Positions 1 to 7,761 of a stretch of 64,000 nt of DNA are shown piece after piece. Each line of letters begins with the position of its first letter. Positions within the stretch are counted from its first letter, which is position 1. Both the position numbers and the translations under genes were made by a program. The stretch comes from Alicyclobacillus pomorum DSM 14955. Lineage in GTDB: Bacteria; Bacillota; Bacilli; Alicyclobacillales; Alicyclobacillaceae. Where the stretch lies: assembly GCF_000472905.1 (NCBI RefSeq), contig NZ_AXAR01000001.1, positions 140,774 to 204,773 of the forward strand. The letters run 5' to 3'. Under the pieces are notes generated by a model that was not told the DNA's origin, did no database searches, and worked only from the letters and a program-made list of their open reading frames with translations.

Positions 1-444
1 TTCCTATCCAGCGTACTCACGCTCAGCACCTCGACGACCGAATTGACGCACGGCATGGAACACTTGTTGATGCCGCTTCGCAAGGTCGGGTTCCCAGTTC
101 ATGCGTTCGCGTTAATCATCACGATTGCCGTGCGCTTTGTCCCGACGTTTGCCCTCGAAATGGAGAAGATGATGAAAGCGCAAGCCTCCAGAGGCGCAGA
201 ATTTGGAACGGGTAGCTGGTGGAGAATTGTCCAGCGCACCAAAGATATGTTTCCCATCATCATCCCACTGTTCAACGTCGCCCTGAAACGAGCCGAAGAC
301 TTGATTTTGGCGATGGAGGCAAGGTGCTACACACCGACGGATGAACGTACCACCTACAAACGGTACCATGCGTCAGCAAAAGATGTCTTTGCAGTGGTGA
401 CCAGCCTAGTCATTGTGGCTGTGCTGTTCGCCATCCCTGTGTAA
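1..444 (+). CDS. ecfT: ECF transporter transmembrane component EcfT (5' truncated)
   Basis: The reading frame is open from base 1, so only the last 147 residues are present and the true start lies upstream of the window. The protein is the T component of an energy-coupling-factor vitamin importer, which couples the two ATPases to the substrate-binding S component in the membrane. The two family signatures that contact the ATPases are visible: AQASRG and later AMEARCY (the second is usually ARG, here ARC). A C-terminal hydrophobic helix ends the protein. The neighbouring S-component gene follows 79 bases downstream, which supports an ECF operon whose ATPase genes would lie to the left. Confidence 0.9.
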   Translation, partial: FLSSVLTLSTSTTELTHGMEHLLMPLRKVGFPVHAFALIITIAVRFVPTFALEMEKMMKAQASRGAEFGTGSWWRIVQRTKDMFPIIIPLFNVALKRAEDLILAMEARCYTPTDERTTYKRYHASAKDVFAVVTSLVIVAVLFAIPV

Positions 445-523
445 ATCCGCAAAATGAGCGAGTGCGGAGTGGGAATCTGCCACAGGGGATTCCAATACAC
501 GTGAGAAACATGGAGGATTACAT

Positions 524-1090
524 ATGGAAAAAGGTCTCACAGTCCGTAGGATTGTCATTTCGGGCGTGCTCGGCGCCATCGCGATTTTGCTCGGGGTGAC
601 GAGGCTTGGATACATTCCGGTGCCAACGGCGGCAGGGAATGCGACCATCATGCATATTCCTGCAGTGATTGGTGGAATTATGGAGGGATGGCCGGTCGGC
701 ATGGTCATTGGCCTGATATTTGGTGTGTCTTCGTTTCTCAACGCGACTGTGCCACTGTTCAAAGACCCCCTCGTCGCCATTTTGCCGCGCTTGTTCATCG
801 GTGTTTTCGCGTACCTCACCTACGTAGGATTGCGACGGGTGAACCCGTACTTTGCGATTGGTGCAGCTGGGTTTATTGGGTCCGCATCAAACACCATCCT
901 GGTGCTTGGGATGGCCGTGCTCCGCGGCTACATGACCTTCGGCGTCGCGGTAGGCGTGGCAATTACGAATGGATTGCCGGAAGCTGTCGTATCGGTGATT
1001 GTCACACTCGCAGTCGTCGCTTCTTGGATGAATCTTGGCACTCGGAAAAAGTCAAAGCTCTCCGACGACAACGCGGCGGGGGACAAGTAA
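524..1090 (+). CDS. ECF transporter S component (substrate-binding membrane subunit)
   Basis: A 188-residue, very hydrophobic protein with about five to six membrane segments. The run LGYIPVPTAAGNATIMHIP followed by GGIMEGWPVG and later PLVAILPRLFIG matches the S-component group commonly annotated as pantothenate or hydroxymethylpyrimidine type. It captures a vitamin-like substrate and works with EcfT just upstream. The ATG start has a good ribosome site (GGAGG) about seven bases before it. The stop codon abuts the start of the P1 peptidase gene, so the two are probably co-translated. The exact substrate cannot be assigned from sequence; pantothenate is only a guess. Confidence 0.85.
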   Translation: MEKGLTVRRIVISGVLGAIAILLGVTRLGYIPVPTAAGNATIMHIPAVIGGIMEGWPVGMVIGLIFGVSSFLNATVPLFKDPLVAILPRLFIGVFAYLTYVGLRRVNPYFAIGAAGFIGSASNTILVLGMAVLRGYMTFGVAVGVAITNGLPEAVVSVIVTLAVVASWMNLGTRKKSKLSDDNAAGDK

Positions 1091-2053
1091 ATGACTGCAG
1101 GAAGCATCACAGACGTACCGGGAATCAAGGTTGGGCATGCGCACAACCATCGCGCGCTCACAGGATGTACGGTTGTCCTTACTGAGCAAGGCGCAGTCTG
1201 TGGCGTCGATGTCCGGGGCTCCGCCCCGGGCACCCGTGAGACCGATTTGCTGCAACCGACTCACATGGTGGAGCGGGTTCACGCCATTCTCTTGTCCGGG
1301 GGCAGCGCATATGGCTTGGATGCAGCCACAGGCGTCATGCAATTTCTGGAGGAACGTGGCCACGGCCTCCCCGTGGGAGTGGGTGTGGTTCCTATCGTCC
1401 CCGCAGCCGTTTTGTTCGATTTGGCCATCGGAAACGCGGACGTCCGCCCGGACAAAGAAATGGGGTACGTCGCGGCGCAAAACGCGTCTACAGATTGTGC
1501 TGCACAAGGTAACGTCGGGGCAGGCTGCGGCGCTACTGTAGGTAAGCTGGCCGGCCTTGAACGGGCGATGAAGAGCGGACTCGGTACAGCGTCGCGCACG
1601 CTGCCGAACGGTCTGGTCGTCGGTGCCATTGTTGCAGTCAATGCCGTAGGGGAAGTGCGACATCCCAAAACAGGCCAAGTCTTGGCAGCACCGCGCGACG
1701 ACGATGGGAACCTGCTGGACAGCCTGGATCTTCTTGTGCGGATGGCCCATCCGCCAGTTTTTCCAGGCACGAACACCACGATTGGCGTGGTGGCATCGAA
1801 CGCCAACCTGAATAAGGCACAAGCGACTAAGGTGGCACAAATGGCGCACGACGGATTGGCGCGCACGATTTATCCGGTGCACACCATGCTCGACGGTGAC
1901 ACGCTCTTTGCTGTGGCAACCGGAGGACTGGATGTTCCCGTCGACGTGGTTGGAGCCGTCTCGGCTGAGGTGCTGGCAGACGCGGTGGTGAACGCCGTGA
2001 AAGCGGCAGAAGCCGCTGGAGGACTCCCGTCTTACCAAGACCTGAAGCGATAG
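1091..2053 (+). CDS. P1 family peptidase (DmpA/NylC-type Ntn hydrolase)
   Basis: A 320-residue protein of the DmpA/ornithine-acetyltransferase fold. These enzymes self-cleave at an Asn-Thr bond, and the new N-terminal Thr is the nucleophile. The expected site is seen as GTNTTIG, giving cleavage between Asn228 and Thr229 and subunits of about 24 and 9 kDa. The N-terminal ITDVPGIKVGHAH and LSGGSAYGLDAA blocks are typical of the family. Characterised members are aminopeptidases, beta-peptidases or nylon-oligomer hydrolases, so the physiological substrate is open. The ATG directly follows the S-component stop codon, implying translational coupling and perhaps a role in using the imported compound. 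Confidence 0.88.
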   Translation: MTAGSITDVPGIKVGHAHNHRALTGCTVVLTEQGAVCGVDVRGSAPGTRETDLLQPTHMVERVHAILLSGGSAYGLDAATGVMQFLEERGHGLPVGVGVVPIVPAAVLFDLAIGNADVRPDKEMGYVAAQNASTDCAAQGNVGAGCGATVGKLAGLERAMKSGLGTASRTLPNGLVVGAIVAVNAVGEVRHPKTGQVLAAPRDDDGNLLDSLDLLVRMAHPPVFPGTNTTIGVVASNANLNKAQATKVAQMAHDGLARTIYPVHTMLDGDTLFAVATGGLDVPVDVVGAVSAEVLADAVVNAVKAAEAAGGLPSYQDLKR

Positions 2054-2108
2054 GACGGGCGTTCCTCCCGCGGCCACCATGCATTCTTTTCCCGAGGAAA
2101 TTGTGGTT

Positions 2109-2942
2109 TTAACGGGGCCCAGGTTTCCATGCGGCAAAAGATCCAAGCACACGTACCTGGTGGTCAAACGTACGCAGGATGGACAACGACTTTTGCATGC
2201 GCTCGTCGTGTAGGCCCGCTTCCACGTCAAATGCGAACTGATAAACGCCAAGTTGTGTCTTCACGGGTCGGGAGGCAATCCAGGACAGGTTGAGCCCGAA
2301 TGCGGCAAACACGTTGAGAATACTGGCTAGGACACCGGCGTGTTCCGTAGATGGGAGCACAAGTAACATGGTTTTATCGGCGGTGTCGGGTACAATTTCA
2401 CCTTTGCGCAGCGTGAGAAAACGGGTGTGGTTGCTCGCAGCGTCTTGAATGTTGGAGGCAAGAATGGACAATCCAAATTTCTTCGCGGCCCAGGCCGATG
2501 CGACAGCACCTACGTCGGATCGGCCCGACGTCACAATCTCCTTGGCAGCCGCGGCGGTACTGGTGAAGTGACGCGTAGGCAGGCCGCGTTGCCTGATGAA
2601 ATTGTGGCACTGGGCGAGGGCGGGGGGAATCGACCACACTTCCGTAACTTGGTCAATGCGAGTACCAGGCAGTCCAAGTAGCATCTGTTCAATGGGTAGA
2701 ACGAGCTCGCCACAGACAAACAGTTCGCCGTGTCGCAGTAGCCCATCCAGGGCCACATTGACCGAGCCATCGATGGAGTTTTCAATCGGCACGATTCCGA
2801 ACAAGACATCCTCATTCAATATGGCTTCCAGTACGTCCGGAATGGCGGGGCAGACCACCCATTCCACCGCTTGACCTTGAAAGAAACGAATTGCCGCCTC
2901 TTCGCTGAACGTGCCTTCGGGACCCAGATACGCCACTTTCAT
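2109..2942 (-). CDS. pheA: Prephenate dehydratase
   Basis: A 277-residue monofunctional prephenate dehydratase, converting prephenate to phenylpyruvate in phenylalanine synthesis. The N-terminal LGPEGTFSEEAA, the ENSIDGSV block (residues 54-61) and the catalytic THR-Arg-Phe triad TRF (173-175) are present. A C-terminal ACT domain starts near residue 190; the phenylalanine-binding ESRP motif appears as ASRP, so allosteric feedback may differ. The ATG is preceded by AAGGAGGG. The gene is convergent with the P1 peptidase gene, with 55 bases between the two stops. No attenuator or T-box could be identified upstream. Confidence 0.95.
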   Translation of the reverse strand: MKVAYLGPEGTFSEEAAIRFFQGQAVEWVVCPAIPDVLEAILNEDVLFGIVPIENSIDGSVNVALDGLLRHGELFVCGELVLPIEQMLLGLPGTRIDQVTEVWSIPPALAQCHNFIRQRGLPTRHFTSTAAAAKEIVTSGRSDVGAVASAWAAKKFGLSILASNIQDAASNHTRFLTLRKGEIVPDTADKTMLLVLPSTEHAGVLASILNVFAAFGLNLSWIASRPVKTQLGVYQFAFDVEAGLHDERMQKSLSILRTFDHQVRVLGSFAAWKPGPR

Positions 2943-3247
2943 GTCAAAACCCTCCTTACAGATGGGAGCAATCCGCGTACCACGAATACGGGGATGATTT
3001 GTACAGCGTCTCGGTGGAGTCTATGTAAAGTCATGACGCCACAAGCACCTGGCTTCGAAGCAGTCAGCTTTTTGCCGGTGGATGGGAATGGCAAACAGAT
3101 TCGCCATCGACAGCGTGGATCCCTCCCGGCGCCTGAACTTGTAGGCGTAGGTCAACTCGGACTTCGTGCAATCACTCTGCAGCCGGATGAAGACATCACA
3201 CGCTGCATATCCATGGGGTACAATATCGGGGAAAGGAGATGTGGATG
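2943..3247. other. Intergenic region between pheA and nitroreductase
   Basis: This 305-base divergent spacer holds the ribosome site of pheA on the minus strand and, at its right end, that of the nitroreductase gene (AAAGGAG). A plus-strand open frame of 71 codons (ATG at 3033, stop at 3246-3248) fills much of it, but it has no convincing ribosome site and no recognised similarity, so I do not call it a gene. No hairpin terminator or clear promoter was found. Confidence 0.4.
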
Positions 3248-3733
3248 ATGGAAGTCATGAAAGCCGTTGTGGAACGTCGCAATATTAAGCAGTTTAAGCC
3301 GGATCCCGTGGACCGAGACCAGCTGATGGAATGGTTGCAGGCCGCGAGTTATGCACCGAACCATCGCATGGCTCAACCGTGGGAAATCGTCTTCATTGGT
3401 CCAGAGACACGCGCGAAATTGAATCATAAGGCTAATTTTGGGGATGCCCCTGTCGTGATGGCGGTCTTATCGAAGTCCGCATCCACAGCCATCGACAGAG
3501 ATGAAAACCTCATTGCAGTATCCTGCTTCATTCAGAATTTCTCGCTGATAGCTTGGGAGGCAGGCGTCGGCGTGCGTTGGACGTCCATTGGGTGGAAACC
3601 GGAAACGCACGAGATTCTCGGGGTTCCTGAAGGGTACGACGTGGTCGGCGTACTCGGCGTTGGTTACCCGGCAGAAGTGCCACAGCCCAAAGCACGAACC
3701 CCAATGGTTGAGAAGGTCAAATACTTGCCGTGA
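3248..3733 (+). CDS. Nitroreductase family protein
   Basis: A 161-residue FMN-dependent nitroreductase-like protein, at the short end for the family. The N-terminal V-V-E-R-R-N-I-K-Q-F helix and the APNHRMAQPWEIVFIG block, which forms the FMN pocket (usually SPxxxxxQPW), are clear. The GVPEGYDVVGVLGVGYP segment is the usual C-terminal family signature. In-frame ATGs lie at 3239, 3245 and 3248; the last has the best distance (nine bases) from AAAGGAG. The substrate is unknown. It stands alone between a long spacer and a small membrane ORF. Confidence 0.85.
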   Translation: MEVMKAVVERRNIKQFKPDPVDRDQLMEWLQAASYAPNHRMAQPWEIVFIGPETRAKLNHKANFGDAPVVMAVLSKSASTAIDRDENLIAVSCFIQNFSLIAWEAGVGVRWTSIGWKPETHEILGVPEGYDVVGVLGVGYPAEVPQPKARTPMVEKVKYLP

Positions 3734-3791
3734 CGCCGGGGCGTAGGGGATTCACTTTGGTGTGGACATGCTGGGAATGGGAGGGACATGG

Positions 3792-3944
3792 GTGCAGAGA
3801 TTCGCTCTCTTTGCCATCCTGGTGATTGTGATGTTCTGTGCGGGATTTGTCCTCTCGAGCGCCTTGAACGCACATCAACGAGCGTCTTCGAAGGTAAGCT
3901 TCGACGCCCAGGCGCCGAGCTTCTCAGTGATACGGGAGATGTAG
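3792..3944 (+). CDS. Small single-pass membrane protein, hypothetical
   Basis: A 50-residue ORF starting at GTG 3792, preceded at six bases by GGGAGGG. It encodes one strong N-terminal membrane helix (FAILVIVMFCAGFVL) and a short hydrophilic tail. An in-frame GTG at 3762 would add ten residues, but its ribosome site is poorer. A perfect terminator follows 24 bases after the stop, which supports a real transcription unit ending here. No family is recognised with confidence. Confidence 0.5.
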   Translation: MQRFALFAILVIVMFCAGFVLSSALNAHQRASSKVSFDAQAPSFSVIREM

Positions 3945-3967
3945 TCTACATACCGAACGTTGCAGGT

Positions 3968-3996
3968 ATCGGGAGCGTTTGGCTCCCGATTTTTTG
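3968..3996 (+). terminator. Rho-independent terminator
   Basis: A nine-base perfect stem (ATCGGGAGC / GCTCCCGAT) with a five-base loop is followed by TTTTTG. It closes the nitroreductase/small membrane protein unit on the plus strand. Confidence 0.92.
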
Positions 3997-4079
3997 TACA
4001 TCAAAACAGGATGGCGGCACTCGTTTGGAGAATTGTTCGAGGCTGGTACATCGGAGGAAGAGGAGGCGCTTAGTGGATT

Positions 4080-4916
4080 GTGTCTAGACGGAAAATCGTT
4101 TGGATTACAGGGACGTCCAGCGGATTCGGGCTGCTGGCAAGCATTGTGCTGGCGCAGGATGGGTGCGAAGTAGTAGCCACGATGCGCAACACGGAGAAGC
4201 AAACCGAGTTGATTCGACGGGCGAAAGAAGCTGCTGTCGCGGATCGGATCCACGTTCGGAAGCTGGATGTCACCTGTGAGTCGGACATCGCGTCGGTGGC
4301 CAAAGCGGTTGTGGACAGCTTCGGCCGTATCGACATCCTCGTGAACAACGCGGGCATCGCCGTTGGTGGGTTCGTAGAGGACGTGGCGATGGACGACTGG
4401 CGCAGGCAGTTTGAGACCAACGTATTCGGTTTGATTGCTTGTACAAAAGCGGTGATCCCGCACATGCGCGCGCAAAGAAACGGAACCATCATCAACATCA
4501 GCAGTGTGAGTGGGCGCATCGGGCTGCCCGCATTCGGACCGTACGCGGCTTCCAAGTTTGCGGTGGAAGGCTTTTCGGAGTCGTTGCGCCTGGAACTGTT
4601 GCCGTACAATGTGTACGTCTGCCTGGTGGAACCCGCCGCGTTCAAGACGAATATCTGGGAAACGAGTTTGGGAAACACGAGCATCCCTGCCTCATCCGCG
4701 TATCAAGAGCGCGCACTGCGCATGATGCAGCAAATCGAGCGTACGGCGCAGACGGCTGGCCATCCACATGAGGTCGCGAGGGTCATCCGCCACATTGCCC
4801 GCACGCCTCGACCGAAGTTGCGGTATCCGGTGGGAAAGGGCAGCCGATTGAGCACTGTTGCGAAGGCCGTGTTGCCGTGGCGCTGGATAGAAAATATGAT
4901 TGTGAAGCGAATTTGA
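4080..4916 (+). CDS. SDR family NAD(P)-dependent oxidoreductase
   Basis: A 278-residue classical short-chain dehydrogenase. The nucleotide motif TGTSSGFG (residues 10-17), the NNAG motif (89-92), catalytic Ser in NISSVSG and the YAASK pair (Tyr155, Lys159) are all intact. An Arg-rich segment after beta-1/2 (ATMRN) suggests NADP preference. The start is a GTG; AGGAGG lies 14 bases upstream, which is long, but no better in-frame start exists. The C-terminal tail is longer and basic, as in the group of SDRs acting on lipids or ketones. The substrate is not predictable. It is followed by the MgtC-like gene after 75 bases. Confidence 0.9.
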   Translation: MSRRKIVWITGTSSGFGLLASIVLAQDGCEVVATMRNTEKQTELIRRAKEAAVADRIHVRKLDVTCESDIASVAKAVVDSFGRIDILVNNAGIAVGGFVEDVAMDDWRRQFETNVFGLIACTKAVIPHMRAQRNGTIINISSVSGRIGLPAFGPYAASKFAVEGFSESLRLELLPYNVYVCLVEPAAFKTNIWETSLGNTSIPASSAYQERALRMMQQIERTAQTAGHPHEVARVIRHIARTPRPKLRYPVGKGSRLSTVAKAVLPWRWIENMIVKRI

Positions 4917-4991
4917 GCGGAGCGTTCTCGCGTCCAACGGCTGGTCAAAGCGGGGAGGTTGCGATAGAGTGGGCAGAGGGGGGAGCAGCTC

Positions 4992-5675
4992 GTGCTTCAT
5001 CAGGACATCTTGAAGTTAGTCATTGCGGCCATCCTCGGCATCTTCGTCGGTTTGGAACGGGAGTTGAAGCGGAAGCCACTGGGATTAAAGACCTGTCTAG
5101 TCATTTCCGTGTCCAGTTGTTTGTTGACCATCGTCTCCATCGATACTGCCACCGCGACCAATGCCGTTTCCAGTGTGTTTCGCGCGGATCCGATGCGGCT
5201 GGCGGCGCAGATTGTGAGTGGCATTGGTTTTCTCGGCGCAGGTGTGATCCTGCGAAAGAACAATGAAGTGATTTCTGGACTCACCACGGCGGCCATGGTC
5301 TGGGCGTCGTCGGGGCTGGGCATTGCTGTGGGTGCAGGGTATTACGCGGACGCCGTCGTCGGCTTGTTACTGATTATTGTCAGTGTGGAACTGGTACCGT
5401 TTATCATGCGCCGAGTGGGACCGCAGGTGCTGCGCGAGAAGGAAGTGGAACTGCATCTTGTGATTCGAAGCAACGTCTCCATGAAAGATATTCTCTCTCG
5501 CATTCGCGTCATTGAGAGCCGCATTGAACGCATCAGGACGAATAAGGTGAACGAGGGGACGAGGGAAGTGACGTTGTCGTGTATTGTCCATGTCAACGTT
5601 CCGTTGACAGAGCTGTATCAAGCGCTGGAAACGCTCGACGGCGTGCTCAGCATAACCACAACGTCCGTTCATTGA
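4992..5675 (+). CDS. MgtC/SapB family membrane protein
   Basis: A 227-residue protein with four N-terminal membrane segments carrying the MgtC signatures GLERELKRKPLGLKT and IVSGIGFLGAGVILR, then a soluble C-terminal ACT-like domain from about residue 145. MgtC proteins are linked to magnesium homeostasis, acid tolerance and, in some pathogens, F-ATPase control; for soil Bacilli the role is unclear. The GTG start has a GGGGGAG ribosome site. It lies just upstream of the tRNA-Gln gene. Confidence 0.88.
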   Translation: MLHQDILKLVIAAILGIFVGLERELKRKPLGLKTCLVISVSSCLLTIVSIDTATATNAVSSVFRADPMRLAAQIVSGIGFLGAGVILRKNNEVISGLTTAAMVWASSGLGIAVGAGYYADAVVGLLLIIVSVELVPFIMRRVGPQVLREKEVELHLVIRSNVSMKDILSRIRVIESRIERIRTNKVNEGTREVTLSCIVHVNVPLTELYQALETLDGVLSITTTSVH

Positions 5676-5726
5676 CTTGACAGGCAATCGGCATCCGTGG
5701 TAATTTACAACCTGTCGCTGGATTGA

Positions 5727-5801
5727 TGGGGAGTAGCCAAGCGGTAAGGCAACGGACTTTGACTCCGTCATGCGAAGGTTCGATCCCTTCCTCCCCAGCC
5801 A
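5727..5801 (+). tRNA. tRNA-Gln (anticodon TTG)
   Basis: A complete cloverleaf can be folded: acceptor stem TGGGGAG/CTCCCCA with encoded CCA (5799-5801), D-arm GCCAAGCGGTAAGGC, anticodon stem ACGGA/TCCGT with loop CTTTGAC (anticodon TTG at 5759-5761) and T-arm GAAGG TTCGATC CCTTC. The terminator-like hairpin at 5869 follows it. Confidence 0.96.
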
Positions 5802-5868
5802 CAACGCATATTGGTTGCGTCATTGGATATCCTTAACGCAGCGGTTCAGCGAGGCCGCTGTGAAGCAG

Positions 5869-5904
5869 AAGAGCACCCTCTTGCGCAGGGTGCTCTTATT
5901 TTAG
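5869..5904 (+). terminator. Rho-independent terminator after tRNA-Gln
   Basis: An eleven-base perfect stem (AAGAGCACCCT / AGGGTGCTCTT) with a seven-base loop is followed by ATTTTAG. It would end transcripts from the tRNA gene. Confidence 0.85.
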
Positions 5905-5960
5905 TTTCTCACCACACAAGACCTATGTTCTCTCCCAAATGAAAGGATGTAGACGGGTTT

Positions 5961-5989
5961 TTGTTTTCGTTATATTCTGAGAATAACAC
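5961..5989 (+). promoter_or_regulatory. Candidate promoter with palindrome before acyl-CoA ligase
   Basis: TTGTTT (5961-5966) and TAACAC (5984-5989) are 17 bases apart in an A+T-rich stretch. The spacer and -10 region contain a perfect inverted repeat, TATTCT-G-AGAATA (5973-5985). This is a plausible repressor site on a substrate-inducible ligase/transporter operon. The regulator is unknown. Confidence 0.45.
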
Positions 5990-6073
5990 TGGATTCGCCC
6001 TATCATTCCAAGATATCAGTAGGGTGGCTGACGTTCTCATGCATAACGGAGCAGGATGCAGGGAGGGACCCAT

Positions 6074-7654
6074 ATGGCGGCCATGAACCTCGGTTATATG
6101 TTAAGCCGTTCGGCAGCAGCCTATCCAAACCATCCGGCCATCATTTATGGCGACTTGGTGTTGACGTACCGGGAGTTTAACGAGCGCGTCAACCGGGTTG
6201 CGAGCGCACTGCGCCAACTTGGCCTAGAACGTGGAGACCGGGTGGCTATCTTTTCGCCGAACCGCCCAGAGATCCTAGAGGTGCTGTTTGCGGCGTGGAA
6301 GGCTGGCCTGACAGCCGTACCGATGAACTTTCGCCTGCACCATGACGAGGTGCGCTACATTTTAAACCACAGTGAAGCCAAGGTTCTTGTGTTTGCGGGT
6401 GTGTATCAGGCGGATATCGACCGTATTGCTGGGGATCTCACCGCGACTCGTACTGCGGTTTGCCTGGATGGCTTGGAGAACAAGCGACACGGGAATTCTT
6501 TCACGGTGCTTGATTATCGCGAGCTGTTGGACTGTGGGGACGCCGCCGAATGGATGGCGCCGGTGGATGGAGACGACTTGGCTTGGCTTTTTTATACATC
6601 GGGTACCACGGGGCGACCCAAAGGGGCGATGTTGACGCACCGCATTCTTCTGCTGGTCGCTCTGAACGCCTGTGCAGACATTTATCCGTTTGCGCACGAC
6701 GACATCGGGCTGCATGCGGCACCGCTTACCCATGGCTCAGGCATCTATGCACTTCCCATAATTGCGAAGGGGGGTACGAACGTGATCCTCGATGCCCCCC
6801 GCTTTGATCCGGAAACGGTGTTCGCTTCCATTGAAAAACACCGGGTCACCGTGCTTCCGTTTATGGCCCCGACCATGGTGAAGCGCTTGATTGAATCCGA
6901 AGCGCGCACCACATACGACTTGCGAAGCTTGCGATGCATCGTCTACGGCGGCGCACCGATGTACGTGGAGGATCTGGTCGCAGGATTGAAGGTCTTCGGA
7001 CCGGTGTTTGCTCAGGTTTATGGGCAAGGGGAATGTCTGATGACGATTACCGGTCTCAGTCGGGAAGAGCACGACCTGAATCATCCTGCACGCCTTGCCT
7101 CTGCTGGTACTCCCCGTTTGGGGGTACAGGTGTGCATTCAAGATTCGGATGGCAACGCGTTACCCCCGGGGACCGTCGGCGAAATTACCGTTCGAAGTGA
7201 CCTTGTGATGAAGGGATACTGGCGCAATCCGGAGGCTTCTGCCGAGGCGATGGTGAACGGGTGGTTGCGTACAGGAGATATCGGGTACATGGACGAGCAG
7301 GGCTACCTGTATATCTTGGATCGGACCAAGGACATGATTATCAGCGGTGGAAACAACATCTACCCTCGCGAGGTGGAAGAAGTTTTATTGCGTCATCCAG
7401 CTGTACAAGAGGTTTGCGTTTTCGGTGTCCCGGATGCGGAATGGGGCGAGGCGGTCAAGGCCATGGTTGTCTTGAGGCATGGGCACGCGGTTACAGAAGA
7501 CGAGTTGATTGCGTTTTGTCGAAGTCAGCTGGCAAGTTACAAGAAGCCTCGGTCGGTAGACTTTGTCGAGGAGCTCCCAAAAAACGCCTACGGGAAGGTG
7601 CTCAAGCGTGACCTCCGCGCCAAGTACTGGGAAGGGCAGACACGCATGGTGTAG
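6074..7654 (+). CDS. Class I adenylate-forming acyl-CoA ligase
   Basis: A 526-residue AMP-binding enzyme that activates a carboxylic acid to acyl-AMP and then acyl-CoA. The P-loop YTSGTTGRPKG, the acyl/adenine segment VYGQGE, GWLRTGD, the hinge DRTKDMIISGGNNIYP and the catalytic lysine region PKNAYGKVLKR are all intact. The ATG at 6074 was chosen because GGGAGGG lies seven bases upstream; a more distal ATG at 6056 has no ribosome site. The MHS transporter gene follows within about 107 bases, suggesting uptake and activation of one organic or aromatic acid. Fatty acids, benzoates or branched acids are all possible substrates. Confidence 0.92.
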   Translation: MAAMNLGYMLSRSAAAYPNHPAIIYGDLVLTYREFNERVNRVASALRQLGLERGDRVAIFSPNRPEILEVLFAAWKAGLTAVPMNFRLHHDEVRYILNHSEAKVLVFAGVYQADIDRIAGDLTATRTAVCLDGLENKRHGNSFTVLDYRELLDCGDAAEWMAPVDGDDLAWLFYTSGTTGRPKGAMLTHRILLLVALNACADIYPFAHDDIGLHAAPLTHGSGIYALPIIAKGGTNVILDAPRFDPETVFASIEKHRVTVLPFMAPTMVKRLIESEARTTYDLRSLRCIVYGGAPMYVEDLVAGLKVFGPVFAQVYGQGECLMTITGLSREEHDLNHPARLASAGTPRLGVQVCIQDSDGNALPPGTVGEITVRSDLVMKGYWRNPEASAEAMVNGWLRTGDIGYMDEQGYLYILDRTKDMIISGGNNIYPREVEEVLLRHPAVQEVCVFGVPDAEWGEAVKAMVVLRHGHAVTEDELIAFCRSQLASYKKPRSVDFVEELPKNAYGKVLKRDLRAKYWEGQTRMV

Positions 7655-7761
7655 GTATGTATCTCAAGAGGCCGGGGGATGAGGATGTTGACGTGGCCGA
7701 GTGCATGACTGCTTCAGCATCACTGAACGGATGGATCTCGAACGGGAGGGGAGGAAGTCCT

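Noticed and set aside
402..523. Possible riboswitch (TPP or similar) between ecfT and the S component
   Set aside because: Only a short GGAATC/GATTCC hairpin is present; none of the conserved blocks of vitamin riboswitches are seen.
1052..2251. Long minus-strand open frame of 399 codons
   Set aside because: It is antisense to the P1 peptidase gene, has no recognisable protein pattern and no ribosome site; it follows from codon bias of the real gene.
2973..2983. GTGGTACGCGG on the minus strand upstream of pheA, resembling a T-box antiterminator
   Set aside because: The conserved core is incomplete, no terminator/antiterminator pair or specifier loop could be found, and the distance to the start is too short for a normal T-box leader.
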